Origin: Shewanella metallivivens
GTDB taxonomy: Bacteria > Pseudomonadota > Gammaproteobacteria > Enterobacterales > Shewanellaceae
Length of the DNA: 64,000 nucleotides
Direction of reading: 5' to 3'
NCBI RefSeq assembly: GCF_028750675.1
Contig: NZ_JAQQPZ010000006.1
Span: forward strand, 33,875-97,874
Shown here: positions 16,385 to 25,238 of the stretch, in pieces
Layout of the letters: each line of letters opens with the position of its first letter
Position numbering within the stretch: position 1 is the first letter of the stretch
Translations under genes and position numbers: made by a program
The notes under the pieces: generated by a model
What the model saw: the letters and a program-made list of their open reading frames with translations, nothing else
The model's database searches: none
Told to the model about the DNA's origin: nothing

Positions 16385-17000
16385 AGAATGACGGCATAGA
16401 AGCACACTTTTACCTTGCCCCTTGCCCCTTTTACCTTGTCACTTGTCACTTTTACCTTGCCCCTTGTCACTTTAACCTTGCCCCTTGTCACTTGCCCCTT
16501 TTACCTTGCCTGCTAAGGACTTGTGTCACGTCGTCCCGGCAATGCTGTTGAACACAGGACCTATCAGATTCGTCGTCCCGGCAATGCTGTTAAGCCGGGA
16601 TCCAGCTGTTAGCTTTTAAGAACAAACACCAGGATCCCCGATAAAAGACCTGGGGGATGACGGCAAAGAAGCAATGCTGTTGAACACAGGACCTATCAGA
16701 TTCGTCGTCCCGGCAATGCTGTTAAGCCGGGATCCAGCCGTTATTTTTTAAGAGCAAACACCTGGATCCCCGATAAAAGACCTCGGGGATGACGGCTTAA
16801 AGAAGCTCACTTTAACCTCGGCCCTTGTCACTTGCCCCTTTTACCTTGTCACTTTTACCTTGCCCCTTTTACCTCACCTGCTAAGGCCTTGTGTCACGTC
16901 GTCCCGGCAATGCTGTTGAGCCGGGAGCCAACCGTTAGCTTTTAAGAGCAAACACCTGGTTCCCCGATAAAAGACCTCGGGGATGACGACTTAAAGAAGT
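16385..17000. repeat. Composite repeat block right of the glucosylglycerate cluster
   Basis: A mosaic of heptamer arrays (CTTGCCC, CTTGTCA, CCTTTTA; about 16409-16510 and 16805-16880) and paired-hairpin elements. Full copies of the hairpin element are at 16571-16664, 16703-16795 and 16897-16990; half copies are at 16529-16560 and 16672-16700. The order heptamers, CTAAGGACTTGTGTCA, hairpin element, AAAGAAG, heptamers repeats the block at 11.7-12.2 kb in the same orientation. No gene is seen between 16028 and 17044; the part from 16028 to 16384 is otherwise plain intergenic sequence. Confidence 0.88.
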
Positions 17001-17044
17001 AATGCTGTTGAGCGAGTGACAATCAACACTATCAAGATCAAGTT

Positions 17045-17464
17045 TTAAAACTGGCTTTCGAAATAACTTTCGATAATCAATACGGCTGATACGGCATCGA
17101 CTTGACCCTTAGTCAATGCTTTAAAACCGCCTAACTCAAATAAACGCGCTTTTGCATCTGCTGTGGTGAGACGTTCATCTTGAGTGGCGATTTTTACCCC
17201 AAAACGTCCGTTAATTCGATTGGCAAATTTACGAGCTCGCTGGGTCATTTCTTGCTCAGTACCATCCATATTTAATGGCAAACCGACGACCACTAAATCG
17301 GGTTGCCACTCTTTAAGTAACTTTTCAATATCATCCCAGTTTGGAATACCATCAACCGCTTTGATTGATAACAGGGGTGTGGCGCTTGCCGTTATGGCTT
17401 GACCTATCGCAACACCAATACTTTTGGTGCCATAATCAAAGCCTAAAACCGTTTGAGGTTGCAT
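17045..17464 (-). CDS. ruvX: Putative pre-16S rRNA nuclease RuvX/YqgF
   Basis: An RNase H-like fold protein implicated in 5' maturation of 16S rRNA (also annotated as a Holliday junction resolvase). At 139 aa it has the normal length. The first conserved aspartate motif [14 protein letters not shown] (residues 8-21), the [10 protein letters not shown] block with EQEMTQRAR, and the late DAVSAVLII aspartate are present. In E. coli it follows yqgE directly; here the two are separated by about 300 bp of repeats. Confidence 0.95.
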   Translation of the reverse strand: MQPQTVLGFDYGTKSIGVAIGQAITASATPLLSIKAVDGIPNWDDIEKLLKEWQPDLVVVGLPLNMDGTEQEMTQRARKFANRINGRFGVKIATQDERLTTADAKARLFELGGFKALTKGQVDAVSAVLIIESYFESQF

Positions 17465-17512
17465 GTATTTCTCTTTAATTAATCTTTAGATTTAGCTGCT
17501 AGGATTTACCCG

Positions 17513-17726
17513 CTCGTCATCTTCAAATGCTTTTATTGAAGATCCAGGTGTTGCTATAGATTTTAGGCCTTAGGTTCTAAACTCCACCTGCTCGTCATCC
17601 TCAAATGCTTTTATTGAGGATCCAGGTGTTGCTACAGATTTTAGGCCTTATGCTCTAGGTTCTAGGTTCTAAACTCCACCTACTCATCATTTTCAAATGC
17701 TTTCATTTAAGATCTAGGTGTTGTGG
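17513..17726. repeat. Three tandem copies of a CTCGTCAT...GATCCAGGTGTTG repeat
   Basis: Copies start at about 17513, 17591 and 17683. Each has a hairpin of CCTCAA/TTGAGG or CTTCAA/TTGAAG type around ATGCTTTTA, followed by GATCCAGGTGTTGCT and a TAGGTTCTA-rich tail. The third is diverged. Related sequence (GGGGATTCAAGTGTTGCTG) appears near 25110. This fills the 298-bp gap between yqgE and ruvX and holds no gene that I can see. Confidence 0.75.
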
Positions 17727-17762
17727 TAACGTCTTGGCGCTAGATGCATATCGATACTGCTG

Positions 17763-18323
17763 CTAAGCGTGGCCGATTTGTGTCGACATCTGCCAAAAAT
17801 CGAACCCTAATGCTTGAGTGGCGCTTTGCCATAGCTGTTCATGGTCACCATTAAACAACAGTTCAGGTGAGGCTTTTATTGTGAGCCAGGTATTTTCAGC
17901 TAACTCTTGTTCAAGTTGATCTTTACCCCAACCTGCGTAACCCAATGCAATAATAAATTTATCAGGGGATTTACCGGTACCAATTGAAGTCAAAATATCG
18001 CGCGAAGTGGTCAACATGGAGTAATCACTAATCTCAACGCTGTTGACCCAGTGTTTTTGTGGCGTATGAATAACAAAACCACGGTCGGGAGCCACTGGGC
18101 CGCCAATCAACACTTGTTCATTGATTGAAAACATGTGTTCTGGCGACGGATTTAACTCCATCTGATCAAGTAACTCTTCAACATCAACGCCTAAAGGGCG
18201 ATTAACCATTATTCCCATCGCGCCTTTGTCGTCATGTTCACAAATATAAATCACCGAGCGTTCAAAAAACGTATCATCAAGTGACGGCATAGCAATTAAT
18301 AAATGATCTTTTAAGCTATCCAT
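17763..18323 (-). CDS. yqgE: UPF0301/AlgH family protein YqgE
   Basis: A 186-aa member of the UPF0301 (AlgH/YqgE) family, of uncertain molecular function. The start ATG at 18323 has GGGAGAG just upstream and gives [15 protein letters not shown], matching the usual family start; the open frame to 18335 uses TTG and is less likely. Conserved blocks [42 protein letters not shown] and [16 protein letters not shown] segments are recognisable. Its place next to ruvX follows E. coli. Confidence 0.93.
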   Translation of the reverse strand: MDSLKDHLLIAMPSLDDTFFERSVIYICEHDDKGAMGIMVNRPLGVDVEELLDQMELNPSPEHMFSINEQVLIGGPVAPDRGFVIHTPQKHWVNSVEISDYSMLTTSRDILTSIGTGKSPDKFIIALGYAGWGKDQLEQELAENTWLTIKASPELLFNGDHEQLWQSATQALGFDFWQMSTQIGHA

Positions 18324-18351
18324 ATACTCTCCCAAATCGTGCTGTTAGCGT

Positions 18352-18681
18352 TTATCCACCCGCTAATTTCACGGTGAAATTCAATTTCTCTAATATGGAC
18401 TTTATTAATTCACGGTTGTCTGTTTGCACCTCAATATTGAAGTCTTTTACTGTACCACCACAGCCGCATTGTTTCTTAATCTTTTGTGCTAGCTCTTTTA
18501 ATGCTTTTTCGTCGAGCCCCAGGCCTTTAATGACACTGACGCCTTTACCTTTACGGCCTTTAGTGTCTTTATGAATTCGCACTATGCCATCACCTGTTGG
18601 CACTTCGGCTTGTTCTTTGGGCTCATCAATACGCCCTTTGTCTGTGCTATATACCAGCGAAATATTTGGATCTATTCTCAT
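18352..18681 (-). CDS. yciH: SUI1/eIF1-like translation factor YciH
   Basis: A bacterial SUI1-domain protein of 109 aa, homologous to eIF1 and thought to act in start-site fidelity or stress-related translation control. The glycine-rich core (KGKGVSVIKGLGLDEKALKELA) and the CGCGGTVKD segment with two cysteines are typical of YciH. It lies 28 bp upstream of yqgE and may be cotranscribed with it. Confidence 0.92.
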   Translation of the reverse strand: MRIDPNISLVYSTDKGRIDEPKEQAEVPTGDGIVRIHKDTKGRKGKGVSVIKGLGLDEKALKELAQKIKKQCGCGGTVKDFNIEVQTDNRELIKSILEKLNFTVKLAGG

Positions 18682-18786
18682 AATCGTTGTTTTTGATAAC
18701 CGTAGTTTGAGTTTAACAAATCGTAAAAGCTGAGGCGAGGAGATAAAGAGACTACATTAGAGTACGAGTGACCAGCAGAAATAGAA

Positions 18787-18818
18787 AGAGATTACTGATG
18801 GCAATATCAGTAATCTCT
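18787..18818 (-). terminator. Probable terminator of hemH
   Basis: A 13-bp perfect stem, AGAGATTACTGAT (18787-18799) with ATCAGTAATCTCT (18806-18818), followed on the minus strand by a T-rich tail. It lies 20 bp downstream of the hemH stop. Confidence 0.75.
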
Positions 18819-18838
18819 TAGAAAGTGTTTACACAACG

Positions 18839-19852
18839 TTATAAGTAAGGTTTAACCAAGTTTGCCATCATATTGATGTGGTCATCGTTATCATTTAAGC
18901 ATTCAATGTAACGGAAGTCTTTGCCACCAGCATCTTCAAATACATGGCGGTTTTCACCTTTGATTTCTTCTAACGTTTCTAAACAATCAGCACTAAACGC
19001 TGGGCAAATAACGGCGATGTCTGTAATGCCTTTAGCCGGCAAACTGCCGATGGTCGCGTCGGTGTAAGGTTGTAACCATTTAGCTTTACCAAAACGTGAC
19101 TGGAATGTGGCAACATAATCGTCTTCACTTAGCCCAAGTTTCTCAACCACTAAACGGGTGGTTTTCATACAAAAACAATAATATGGATCGCCAAGGTGTA
19201 AATTACGTTCAGGCATTCCGTGATATGACATCACTAGCTTTTGCGGTTTGCCATTAAGGTCAAAGTCTTTTTGGATCGATGCCGCAATCGCATCAATAAA
19301 GTCAGGGTTGTCATGGTATGTATTAATAAAATGAAGCGACGGTAAGTAGCGCCATTTCATCATTTCTTTGGCGAGCGCATCAAATGCTGAGCCAGTTGTT
19401 GGCGCTGCATATTGTGGATAAAGCGGCAGTACCACTAGGTTATCAACGCCTTGTTTATGCATTGTTTGTAGAGTACTGGCCACCGACGGTGAACCATAGC
19501 GCATGGCTAAATGTACACTGGCATCATGTCCTTGTGCTTGTAAGCTTTGGGCAAGCTTAGTTTGCTGACGCTCACTGATGTCTAATAATGGTGAGCCTGC
19601 ATCTGTCCAAACTTGTTTGTATAGCTCGGCTGATTTAGCTGGGCGGATACGTAAAATAATCCCATGCAGAATAATCATCCACAGTAATTTTGGTATTTCA
19701 ACCACGCGAGGATCTGATAAAAACTCAGCTAGGTAGGTCCTTACCGCTGATGCTGTTGGGGCATCTGGAGTCCCTAGATTTAAAAGTAATACGCCAGTTT
19801 TACCACGCGCTTTATGACCAGTGTCTTTATCTAGCCCTGAAAATCTAGCCAA
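18839..19852 (-). CDS. hemH: Ferrochelatase
   Basis: HemH inserts Fe(II) into protoporphyrin IX to make protoheme, the last step of heme synthesis. The protein carries LLLNLGTPDAP near the N-terminus, LPLYPQYAAPTTGSA, the active-site histidine region VMSYHGMPERN, and the C-terminal PAFSADCLETLEEI. No ATG fits. The TTG at 19852 is chosen because it has GGAG with an 8-base spacer, giving 337 aa; a TTG at 19876 would add 8 residues but has only a weak ribosome site. Its neighbours are unrelated to heme. Confidence 0.94.
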   Translation of the reverse strand: MARFSGLDKDTGHKARGKTGVLLLNLGTPDAPTASAVRTYLAEFLSDPRVVEIPKLLWMIILHGIILRIRPAKSAELYKQVWTDAGSPLLDISERQQTKLAQSLQAQGHDASVHLAMRYGSPSVASTLQTMHKQGVDNLVVLPLYPQYAAPTTGSAFDALAKEMMKWRYLPSLHFINTYHDNPDFIDAIAASIQKDFDLNGKPQKLVMSYHGMPERNLHLGDPYYCFCMKTTRLVVEKLGLSEDDYVATFQSRFGKAKWLQPYTDATIGSLPAKGITDIAVICPAFSADCLETLEEIKGENRHVFEDAGGKDFRYIECLNDNDDHINMMANLVKPYL

Positions 19853-19932
19853 AATATCTTCTCCATAATCAGTCAAGGTGCCTTTGCTTTGTAAAATAAC
19901 AATAGTGTTATCTGTAAAGCAAAGGGGTACTA

Positions 19933-20139
19933 GGGCCTATTGAGCTTTCAAGGTTATTTTGCTGCGTATTGTTGGCTACTCCCCACATATATCACTGCGC
20001 TGCAGAGACTTTGAGGTGTAGTTATTCTACATAAAAAGTCGATAACGCAGTAAACGTGGTCAACAAACGCTGCCCGAAGGGTTCGGCTAAAAACGTTTTT
20101 AACTCGAACAAAATTCAACCAACAAAGAACAGCAGCCCC
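19933..20139. mobile_element. MITE-like element, internally deleted copy
   Basis: A copy of about 207 bp of the element at 37831-38108, in the opposite orientation: GGGCCTATTGAGCTTTCAA at the left end matches the right terminal repeat of the other copy, and the ACTTTGAGGTGT..AAAAAGTC..GGTTCGGCTAAAAACG order is shared. It lacks about 70 bp of the interior, the part between the AACACGTTTTT arms, and the right end AACAGCAGCCCC is decayed. No coding capacity is seen. Confidence 0.75.
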
Positions 20140-20219
20140 TGGTTACTATTGTTTGTATTGTATCTTATTATTTATAAACAAAAAGAGCGCTAGGTAGCGA
20201 TTTTTTATCTTTGAGTATG

Positions 20220-20753
20220 CTACAAAACAGACTCAATGGCTTTTTTCATTTGTTCGCTGTCTGGTTTCACTCTTGAATTAAATTGCTGAACCGTTTGCCC
20301 ATCACCTGAAACAAGATATTTATAGAAGTTCCATTTAGGTGCTGCGCTTTTCTCTGCTAAAAATTTAAATACCGAATTTGCAGCATCACCTCTAACGGCT
20401 GAGGTCGCTACCATGGTGAAGTTAACTCCATAATTGATAAAACACACATCGGCGGTTTTAGCTTCATCTTTTTCTTCTTGGAAAAAATCATCAGAAGGAA
20501 AACCAATCACGACTAATCCTTTATCGGCGTATTGTTTGTGTATTGCCTCAAGTGCTTCAAACTGTGGTGTAAAACCGCAATTTGATGCGGTATTAACAAT
20601 TAATACTGGCTTGCCTTGCGTTAGCTGACATAAATCGACATTTTCTTTTGAATGTAATTTACGCGCTTCAACATTGAGATAATCAGGGCAGCTTGCCGCC
20701 GATAGTCCAAAACTGCTGGTAAGAAGCACTGCGGTGGCGAGAAACTTTATCAT
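20220..20753 (-). CDS. Secreted glutathione peroxidase-family protein
   Basis: A thioredoxin-fold peroxidase of the GPx/BtuE family, 177 aa from the ATG at 20753 (AGGA upstream); the open frame to 20780 would start at TTG. A signal peptide covers about residues 1-20 (LLTSSFGLSAASC), so it is predicted to act in the periplasm, unlike cytoplasmic BtuE. The catalytic cysteine is in VNTASNCGFTPQF; the usual FPSDDF-like block replaces FPCNQF, and the WNFYKYLV segment contains the conserved Trp/Asn. Cysteine rather than selenocysteine is encoded. It likely reduces hydroperoxides with thioredoxin-like donors. Confidence 0.86.
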   Translation of the reverse strand: MIKFLATAVLLTSSFGLSAASCPDYLNVEARKLHSKENVDLCQLTQGKPVLIVNTASNCGFTPQFEALEAIHKQYADKGLVVIGFPSDDFFQEEKDEAKTADVCFINYGVNFTMVATSAVRGDAANSVFKFLAEKSAAPKWNFYKYLVSGDGQTVQQFNSRVKPDSEQMKKAIESVL

Positions 20754-20781
20754 CTTGGAATGTCCTTTTATGTAGACCAAT

Positions 20782-20818
20782 AAAAAAGGTATTGATAATT
20801 AACTCATCAATACCTTTA
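20782..20818 (-). terminator. Terminator of the porin gene
   Basis: A 12-bp stem, AAAGGTATTGAT (20785-20796) with ATCAATACCTTT (20806-20817), followed on the minus strand by six T residues. It is 51 bp downstream of the porin stop and just ahead of the peroxidase gene. Confidence 0.85.
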
Positions 20819-20868
20819 TAGAGTATTCTCAACATTACGCTTTTTAGCGAAACTAAGATCAGTTTGCC

Positions 20869-21972
20869 TTAGAAATAAAAGCCAACATTGATGTTTAATC
20901 TAGAATGCCAAGACGTATCACCATTATCGATACCGATACCCGAACCGTTAACGAAGTACATATTTTTGCCTGCAATCCAGTCTACGTATGAATACAGTTT
21001 ACCTGCACTGATAGCACATCCTGTAACGTTTTGGATTGAATCATCAAGACCTTGACCAGAAGACATGACCTGACTGTAATCGTTATAACAGTTTAATTGA
21101 GTAATTGGGCCCCAATCTACGTCAAATGATTTAGCAATGTTCACAATGGCAACGTCAGCTTCTGCCGCAATATCAGACTGATATTGGAAAGCGCTTATTG
21201 CAATACGGTTGCTGTCTTCTACGTCGTAGTCATAATGCATGTACTGTAATTGTAATTGCCATTTTTTCCAATCAGCTTGCCAATGTGCAGCAGCAGCGAT
21301 GCTATCAACATCTTCGCCAGCGGTATTAGTGGCATTAGCCACAAAATCTAACTGGCTAAATTGGAACGAAGCACCCAACTTGTGGCTCACGTCACCTGTG
21401 GTAAATTCACGTTCAACACGAGCATTAAACTGAACTGATTCTTCATAAGAAGATTGATCCGTTGTTGCCACATCAAATGAGTAACGGTCATAACGTGAAC
21501 CATTACCGTATTCGTCATTTGCAAAATAAGCTAAATCGTAACGCCAGCCATTTTGTTCGTTTTTATAATGAATACCTGCATCATAATCATCTTCAAAACC
21601 AAGATAATAAGCAGCGCTAAACCAAAATGAATGAGCCGCGTAAGGTAAGAATCCGAATGGAACTTGAGTTACACCGACTTGTACCGACTGAGCTTCATCA
21701 AACTGATACCCCATGTAAGCATGGTGAATAACATCCATGTCTTGATACCAACGGTATTGAGCAGAAGCGAAGATACCATCTTTACTTTGATAATTAACGT
21801 CAGCACGAAACAATTCAAATTCTAGTTTTGCGTTGTTATCGTAGTCTTTCCAACCGTAGTTAATCCGAACTGCACCACCGATGTCTAATTCATCAGTGAC
21901 TTTCGCAGCTGATGCAGAAACAGAAAACAATAATAACGATGAAGCAAGAGCGGCTTTTTGCCATAAATACAT
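20869..21972 (-). CDS. Outer membrane porin-like beta-barrel protein
   Basis: A predicted outer membrane beta-barrel of 367 aa. The ATG at 21972 has AAGGATG upstream and begins a signal peptide (MYLWQKAALASSLLLF, cut after ASA); the longer frame to 22032 adds an implausible leader. The mature protein alternates aromatic-rich strands (for example WQLQLQYMHYDY) and ends in phenylalanine (INVGFYF), the BAM recognition signature. It resembles the Shewanella carbohydrate or phosphate porin group, but I cannot assign a substrate. Two cysteines (near NCYNDY and GCAISAG) may form a disulfide. Confidence 0.87.
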   Translation of the reverse strand: MYLWQKAALASSLLLFSVSASAAKVTDELDIGGAVRINYGWKDYDNNAKLEFELFRADVNYQSKDGIFASAQYRWYQDMDVIHHAYMGYQFDEAQSVQVGVTQVPFGFLPYAAHSFWFSAAYYLGFEDDYDAGIHYKNEQNGWRYDLAYFANDEYGNGSRYDRYSFDVATTDQSSYEESVQFNARVEREFTTGDVSHKLGASFQFSQLDFVANATNTAGEDVDSIAAAAHWQADWKKWQLQLQYMHYDYDVEDSNRIAISAFQYQSDIAAEADVAIVNIAKSFDVDWGPITQLNCYNDYSQVMSSGQGLDDSIQNVTGCAISAGKLYSYVDWIAGKNMYFVNGSGIGIDNGDTSWHSRLNINVGFYF

Positions 21973-22088
21973 GTGACATCCTTGAGAGGTTTTAAAAACA
22001 TGTTGTAAATTAGTAAGAGATGATAGCAACAAAGGCCATAAGTTGCTGCTTATAACCTGCTAAAACGTTAACTATATACTGAAAAAAA

Positions 22089-23201
22089 CTAATCCATGTC
22101 TAAAGTGATACCTTCCATAGAGCCTGCTGAAGAGGTTTCATTGCCTTGTAATTTAATCATTAGGCGTAAATCATTAGGTGAATCTGCATGATGTAACGCA
22201 TCAGCGTAGCTAATCTCACCTTCTATGTATAAGTCGAGTAAGGCTTGGTCAAAGGTTTGCATGCCCTGCTCGCGCGACTTTGCCATGGTTTCTTTGAGTA
22301 AATGCAGTTCATTTTTGGCAATCAAACTGGCCACACGAGGGGTATTAATTAACACCTCAATGGCAGCACGACGACCGGTACCGTCTGATTTTGGAATAAG
22401 CTGCTGTGCAACAATGCCACGTAGGTTTAATGATAAGTCAAACAGCAACTGATTGTGCTTGCTTTCTTGCACTAAATGCATAATTCGGTCAAGTGCTTGG
22501 TTGGCGTTGTTGGCGTGCAATGTCGCCATACATAAATGGCCCGTTTCTGCGAATGACAGAGCAAACTCCATTGTTTCTTGAGTTCGAATTTCACCAATCA
22601 AGATAACGTCTGGCGCTTGGCGCAGTGAACTTTTAAGTGCGGCATCAAATGAGTCGGTATCAATTCCCACTTCTCGTTGGGTAATAATACTTTTACGGTG
22701 GTTATGCACAAATTCGACTGGGTCTTCAATCGTTAATATATGCCCTCGAGCATGGGCATTACGATAGCCTACCAGTGCAGCAAGAGAGGTTGATTTACCT
22801 GTACCCGTTCCCCCTACCATAATAATTAAGCCACGCTTACTCATGACCAAATCTTTTAAAATGGCTGGCAGCTTTAAGTCGTCAACCTCTGGGATTTGCG
22901 TTTCAATACGGCGCATAACACAACCGGCTGACTCACGTTGCCAAAATGCACTCACACGAAAACGGCCTAATTCTTTAGCGGCGAACGCAAAGTTACATTC
23001 GCTACTGTCATGAAACTCTTTCTTTTGAACCTCAGTCATTAACGACTCAACAAACGCTAACGACTGCTCTGGCGTTAATTTGGTCTCAGATAATTGACGT
23101 AATTCACCATCGATTTTAGCGCTAGGCGGAAAACCTGCGGTAATAAATAAATCCGAGGCCTTTTTCTCGACCATAATATTTAAAAACGGACGAACATCCA
23201 T
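22089..23201 (-). CDS. pilU: Type IV pilus retraction ATPase accessory PilU
   Basis: A PilT-paralogue ATPase of 370 aa that aids PilT-driven pilus retraction at the inner membrane base of the pilus. Walker A is GGTGTGKST and the Walker B/Asp box region is PDVILIGEIRT; the C-terminal TPRVASLIAKNE segment distinguishes PilU from PilT (AIRNLIRE). It lies 11 bp downstream of pilT in one operon, as in Pseudomonas. Confidence 0.95.
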   Translation of the reverse strand: MDVRPFLNIMVEKKASDLFITAGFPPSAKIDGELRQLSETKLTPEQSLAFVESLMTEVQKKEFHDSSECNFAFAAKELGRFRVSAFWQRESAGCVMRRIETQIPEVDDLKLPAILKDLVMSKRGLIIMVGGTGTGKSTSLAALVGYRNAHARGHILTIEDPVEFVHNHRKSIITQREVGIDTDSFDAALKSSLRQAPDVILIGEIRTQETMEFALSFAETGHLCMATLHANNANQALDRIMHLVQESKHNQLLFDLSLNLRGIVAQQLIPKSDGTGRRAAIEVLINTPRVASLIAKNELHLLKETMAKSREQGMQTFDQALLDLYIEGEISYADALHHADSPNDLRLMIKLQGNETSSAGSMEGITLDMD

Positions 23202-23212
23202 GATCCTAATCC

Positions 23213-24250
23213 TTAAAAATTAGCTTGTTTATTCGAGCTTTTCTGCATGGCATCTTCACGCGTAATGATACCGCGATTAACCAAGTTTTGTAGGCATTGG
23301 TCAAGCGTTTGCATACCATGTGCCATGCCCGTTTGGATTGCAGAGTACATTTGCGCGACTTTATCTTCACGAATAAGGTTACGTATCGCGGGTGTTCCCA
23401 TCATAATTTCGTGAGCAGCAACTCGACCGCCGCCAATTTTTTTAATCAAGGTTTGTGAAATAACCGCCTGCAACGATTCTGACAACATAGTACGGACCAT
23501 GCCCTTTTCACCTTCAGGGAAAACATCGACCACACGGTCAATGGTTTTAGCGGCTGAGGTGGTGTGCAAAGTACCAAACACTAAATGACCTGTTTCAGCA
23601 GCGGTCATGGCTAATCGAATGGTTTCAAGGTCTCGCATTTCACCCACTAAGATAACATCGGGGTCTTCACGTAGTGCGCTTCGTAGTGCTGCATTAAAGC
23701 TATGGGTATGCTTGTGCACTTCGCGTTGGTTAACCAAACATTGTTTGTTTTGGTGTACAAATTCGATAGGGTCTTCAATGGTTAAGATGTGGTCATGGCG
23801 GTGTTCGTTAATATAGTCGACCATTGCTGCCAATGTGGTTGATTTACCCGAACCGGTTGGCCCTGTCACCAACACCAAGCCCCGTGGATAACTGGATATC
23901 TTCTTAAAAATATCAGGTGCACCAAGCTGCTCTAATGACAAAATTTCAGATGGAATGGTACGAAATACTGCGCCAGCGCCACGAGACTGGTTAAAAGCGT
24001 TAACACGAAAGCGCGCGAGGTTTGGCACTTCAAATGAAAAGTCAATTTCGAGGTGTTCTTCGTAGTCTTTTCGTTGTTTATCGTTCATGATGTCATAAAC
24101 AAGACTATGAACACCTTGATGATCTAGCGCTGGTAAGTTAATTTTTCGCACTTCACCGTCGACACGGATCATTGGAGAAACACCAGCTGAAAGGTGTAGA
24201 TCTGATGCTTTGTGTTTTACACTAAAAGCGAGTAATTCAGTGATTTCCAT
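23213..24250 (-). CDS. pilT: Type IV pilus retraction ATPase PilT
   Basis: The hexameric ATPase that depolymerises type IV pili for twitching motility and DNA uptake. The start at 24250 (MEITELLAFSVKHKASD) matches the normal family start; an upstream ATG at 24265 would add five residues. Walker A is GPTGSGKST, the Asp box is DPDVILVGEMRDLET, and the C-terminal AIRNLIRE motif needed for retraction is intact. The length is 345 aa. It is divergent from yggS with only 27 bp between the two starts, as the pilT homologue yggR is in E. coli. Confidence 0.97.
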   Translation of the reverse strand: MEITELLAFSVKHKASDLHLSAGVSPMIRVDGEVRKINLPALDHQGVHSLVYDIMNDKQRKDYEEHLEIDFSFEVPNLARFRVNAFNQSRGAGAVFRTIPSEILSLEQLGAPDIFKKISSYPRGLVLVTGPTGSGKSTTLAAMVDYINEHRHDHILTIEDPIEFVHQNKQCLVNQREVHKHTHSFNAALRSALREDPDVILVGEMRDLETIRLAMTAAETGHLVFGTLHTTSAAKTIDRVVDVFPEGEKGMVRTMLSESLQAVISQTLIKKIGGGRVAAHEIMMGTPAIRNLIREDKVAQMYSAIQTGMAHGMQTLDQCLQNLVNRGIITREDAMQKSSNKQANF

Positions 24251-24277
24251 TGTAGAGACATCCATTTAACCAACATT

Positions 24278-24964
24278 ATGACAACAATAGCAGACAGAAT
24301 ATCAATCGCCCAGAGCAGAATGTCACAAGCGGCGCAAAATTGTTCGCGATCGCCAAGTGAAATCAGCTTACTTGCGGTAAGTAAAACCAAACCCATTAGT
24401 GACATCATTACCGCTTATCAAGCTGGGCAGCGACGTTTTGGGGAAAACTATGTGCAAGAGGGTGAAAGTAAAATCACCGCGCTGACGGGTGATTACCCCG
24501 ATATAGAATGGCATTTTATTGGACCATTACAATCCAATAAAACCAAAATCGTTGCAGAACATTTTGATTGGATGCACACCGTTAGCCGTGACAAAATTGC
24601 GCAACGTTTAAACGATCAACGTCCTAGCAATAAACCGCCTTTAAATGTGTGTATTCAGGTCAATATTAGCCAAGAAGACAGCAAGTCTGGCGTTCATGTT
24701 AACGATGTTGCAACATTAGCGCTGCTCATTAGTCAACTGCCTAATCTTAGACTGCGGGGCTTAATGGCTATTCCAACAGCCACAGACGATATCCGTATTC
24801 AACAACAAGAGTTTGCCAACTTAAAAAGCTTGTATGACCAATTACAGCAGCAGTACCCTAATATCGACACGTTATCAATGGGCATGAGTGGCGACTTGGA
24901 TATTGCCATTGCAAATGGCTCGACGATGGTGCGGATCGGCAGTGCGATTTTTGGTGAGCGATAA
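24278..24964 (+). CDS. yggS: Pyridoxal phosphate homeostasis protein YggS
   Basis: A PLP-binding alanine racemase-fold protein (PROSC/YBL036C family) of 228 aa that buffers PLP levels. The PLP lysine is in LLAVSKTKP (about residue 36), and GENYVQE, WHFIGPLQSNK and LSMGMSGDLDIAI are the family blocks. The leader is too short (27 bp to pilT) to show a clear Shine-Dalgarno. It starts the conserved yggS-proC-yggT-DUF4426-rdgB-hemW series. Confidence 0.96.
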   Translation: MTTIADRISIAQSRMSQAAQNCSRSPSEISLLAVSKTKPISDIITAYQAGQRRFGENYVQEGESKITALTGDYPDIEWHFIGPLQSNKTKIVAEHFDWMHTVSRDKIAQRLNDQRPSNKPPLNVCIQVNISQEDSKSGVHVNDVATLALLISQLPNLRLRGLMAIPTATDDIRIQQQEFANLKSLYDQLQQQYPNIDTLSMGMSGDLDIAIANGSTMVRIGSAIFGER

Positions 24965-25140
24965 GTGTTAGGTTCTAATGCTTCATCTTTATCGTCCCGC
25001 TATTTTTGGGGAAAAGTCACAAGGCGCTACGCTGCAAGTAACAAGGGAGCGTCTTCGAGCTAGCTAAATGTGCTTGCTATCTTTTGTCCAACATTTCCAA
25101 ATGATTTTTTTGGGGATTCAAGTGTTGCTGTAGATTCCCC

Positions 25141-25159
25141 CTCCGGTTATAAACCGGAG
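25141..25159. repeat. Stable hairpin in the yggS-proC gap
   Basis: CTCCGGTT (25141-25148) pairs with AACCGGAG (25152-25159). It is preceded by a degenerate relative of the 17.5-kb repeat (GGGGATTCAAGTGTTGCTG) and by heptamer-like CTGCAAGTAACAAGG. There is no T-run, so it is more likely repeat debris than a terminator. Confidence 0.5.
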
Positions 25160-25238
25160 TAGCGTAGCGTCCTTGGACTGAATTAGGTAACATATAAAGT
25201 AAGATTTAAATTCACTCTTTTAATTGGATGTAATTGAA

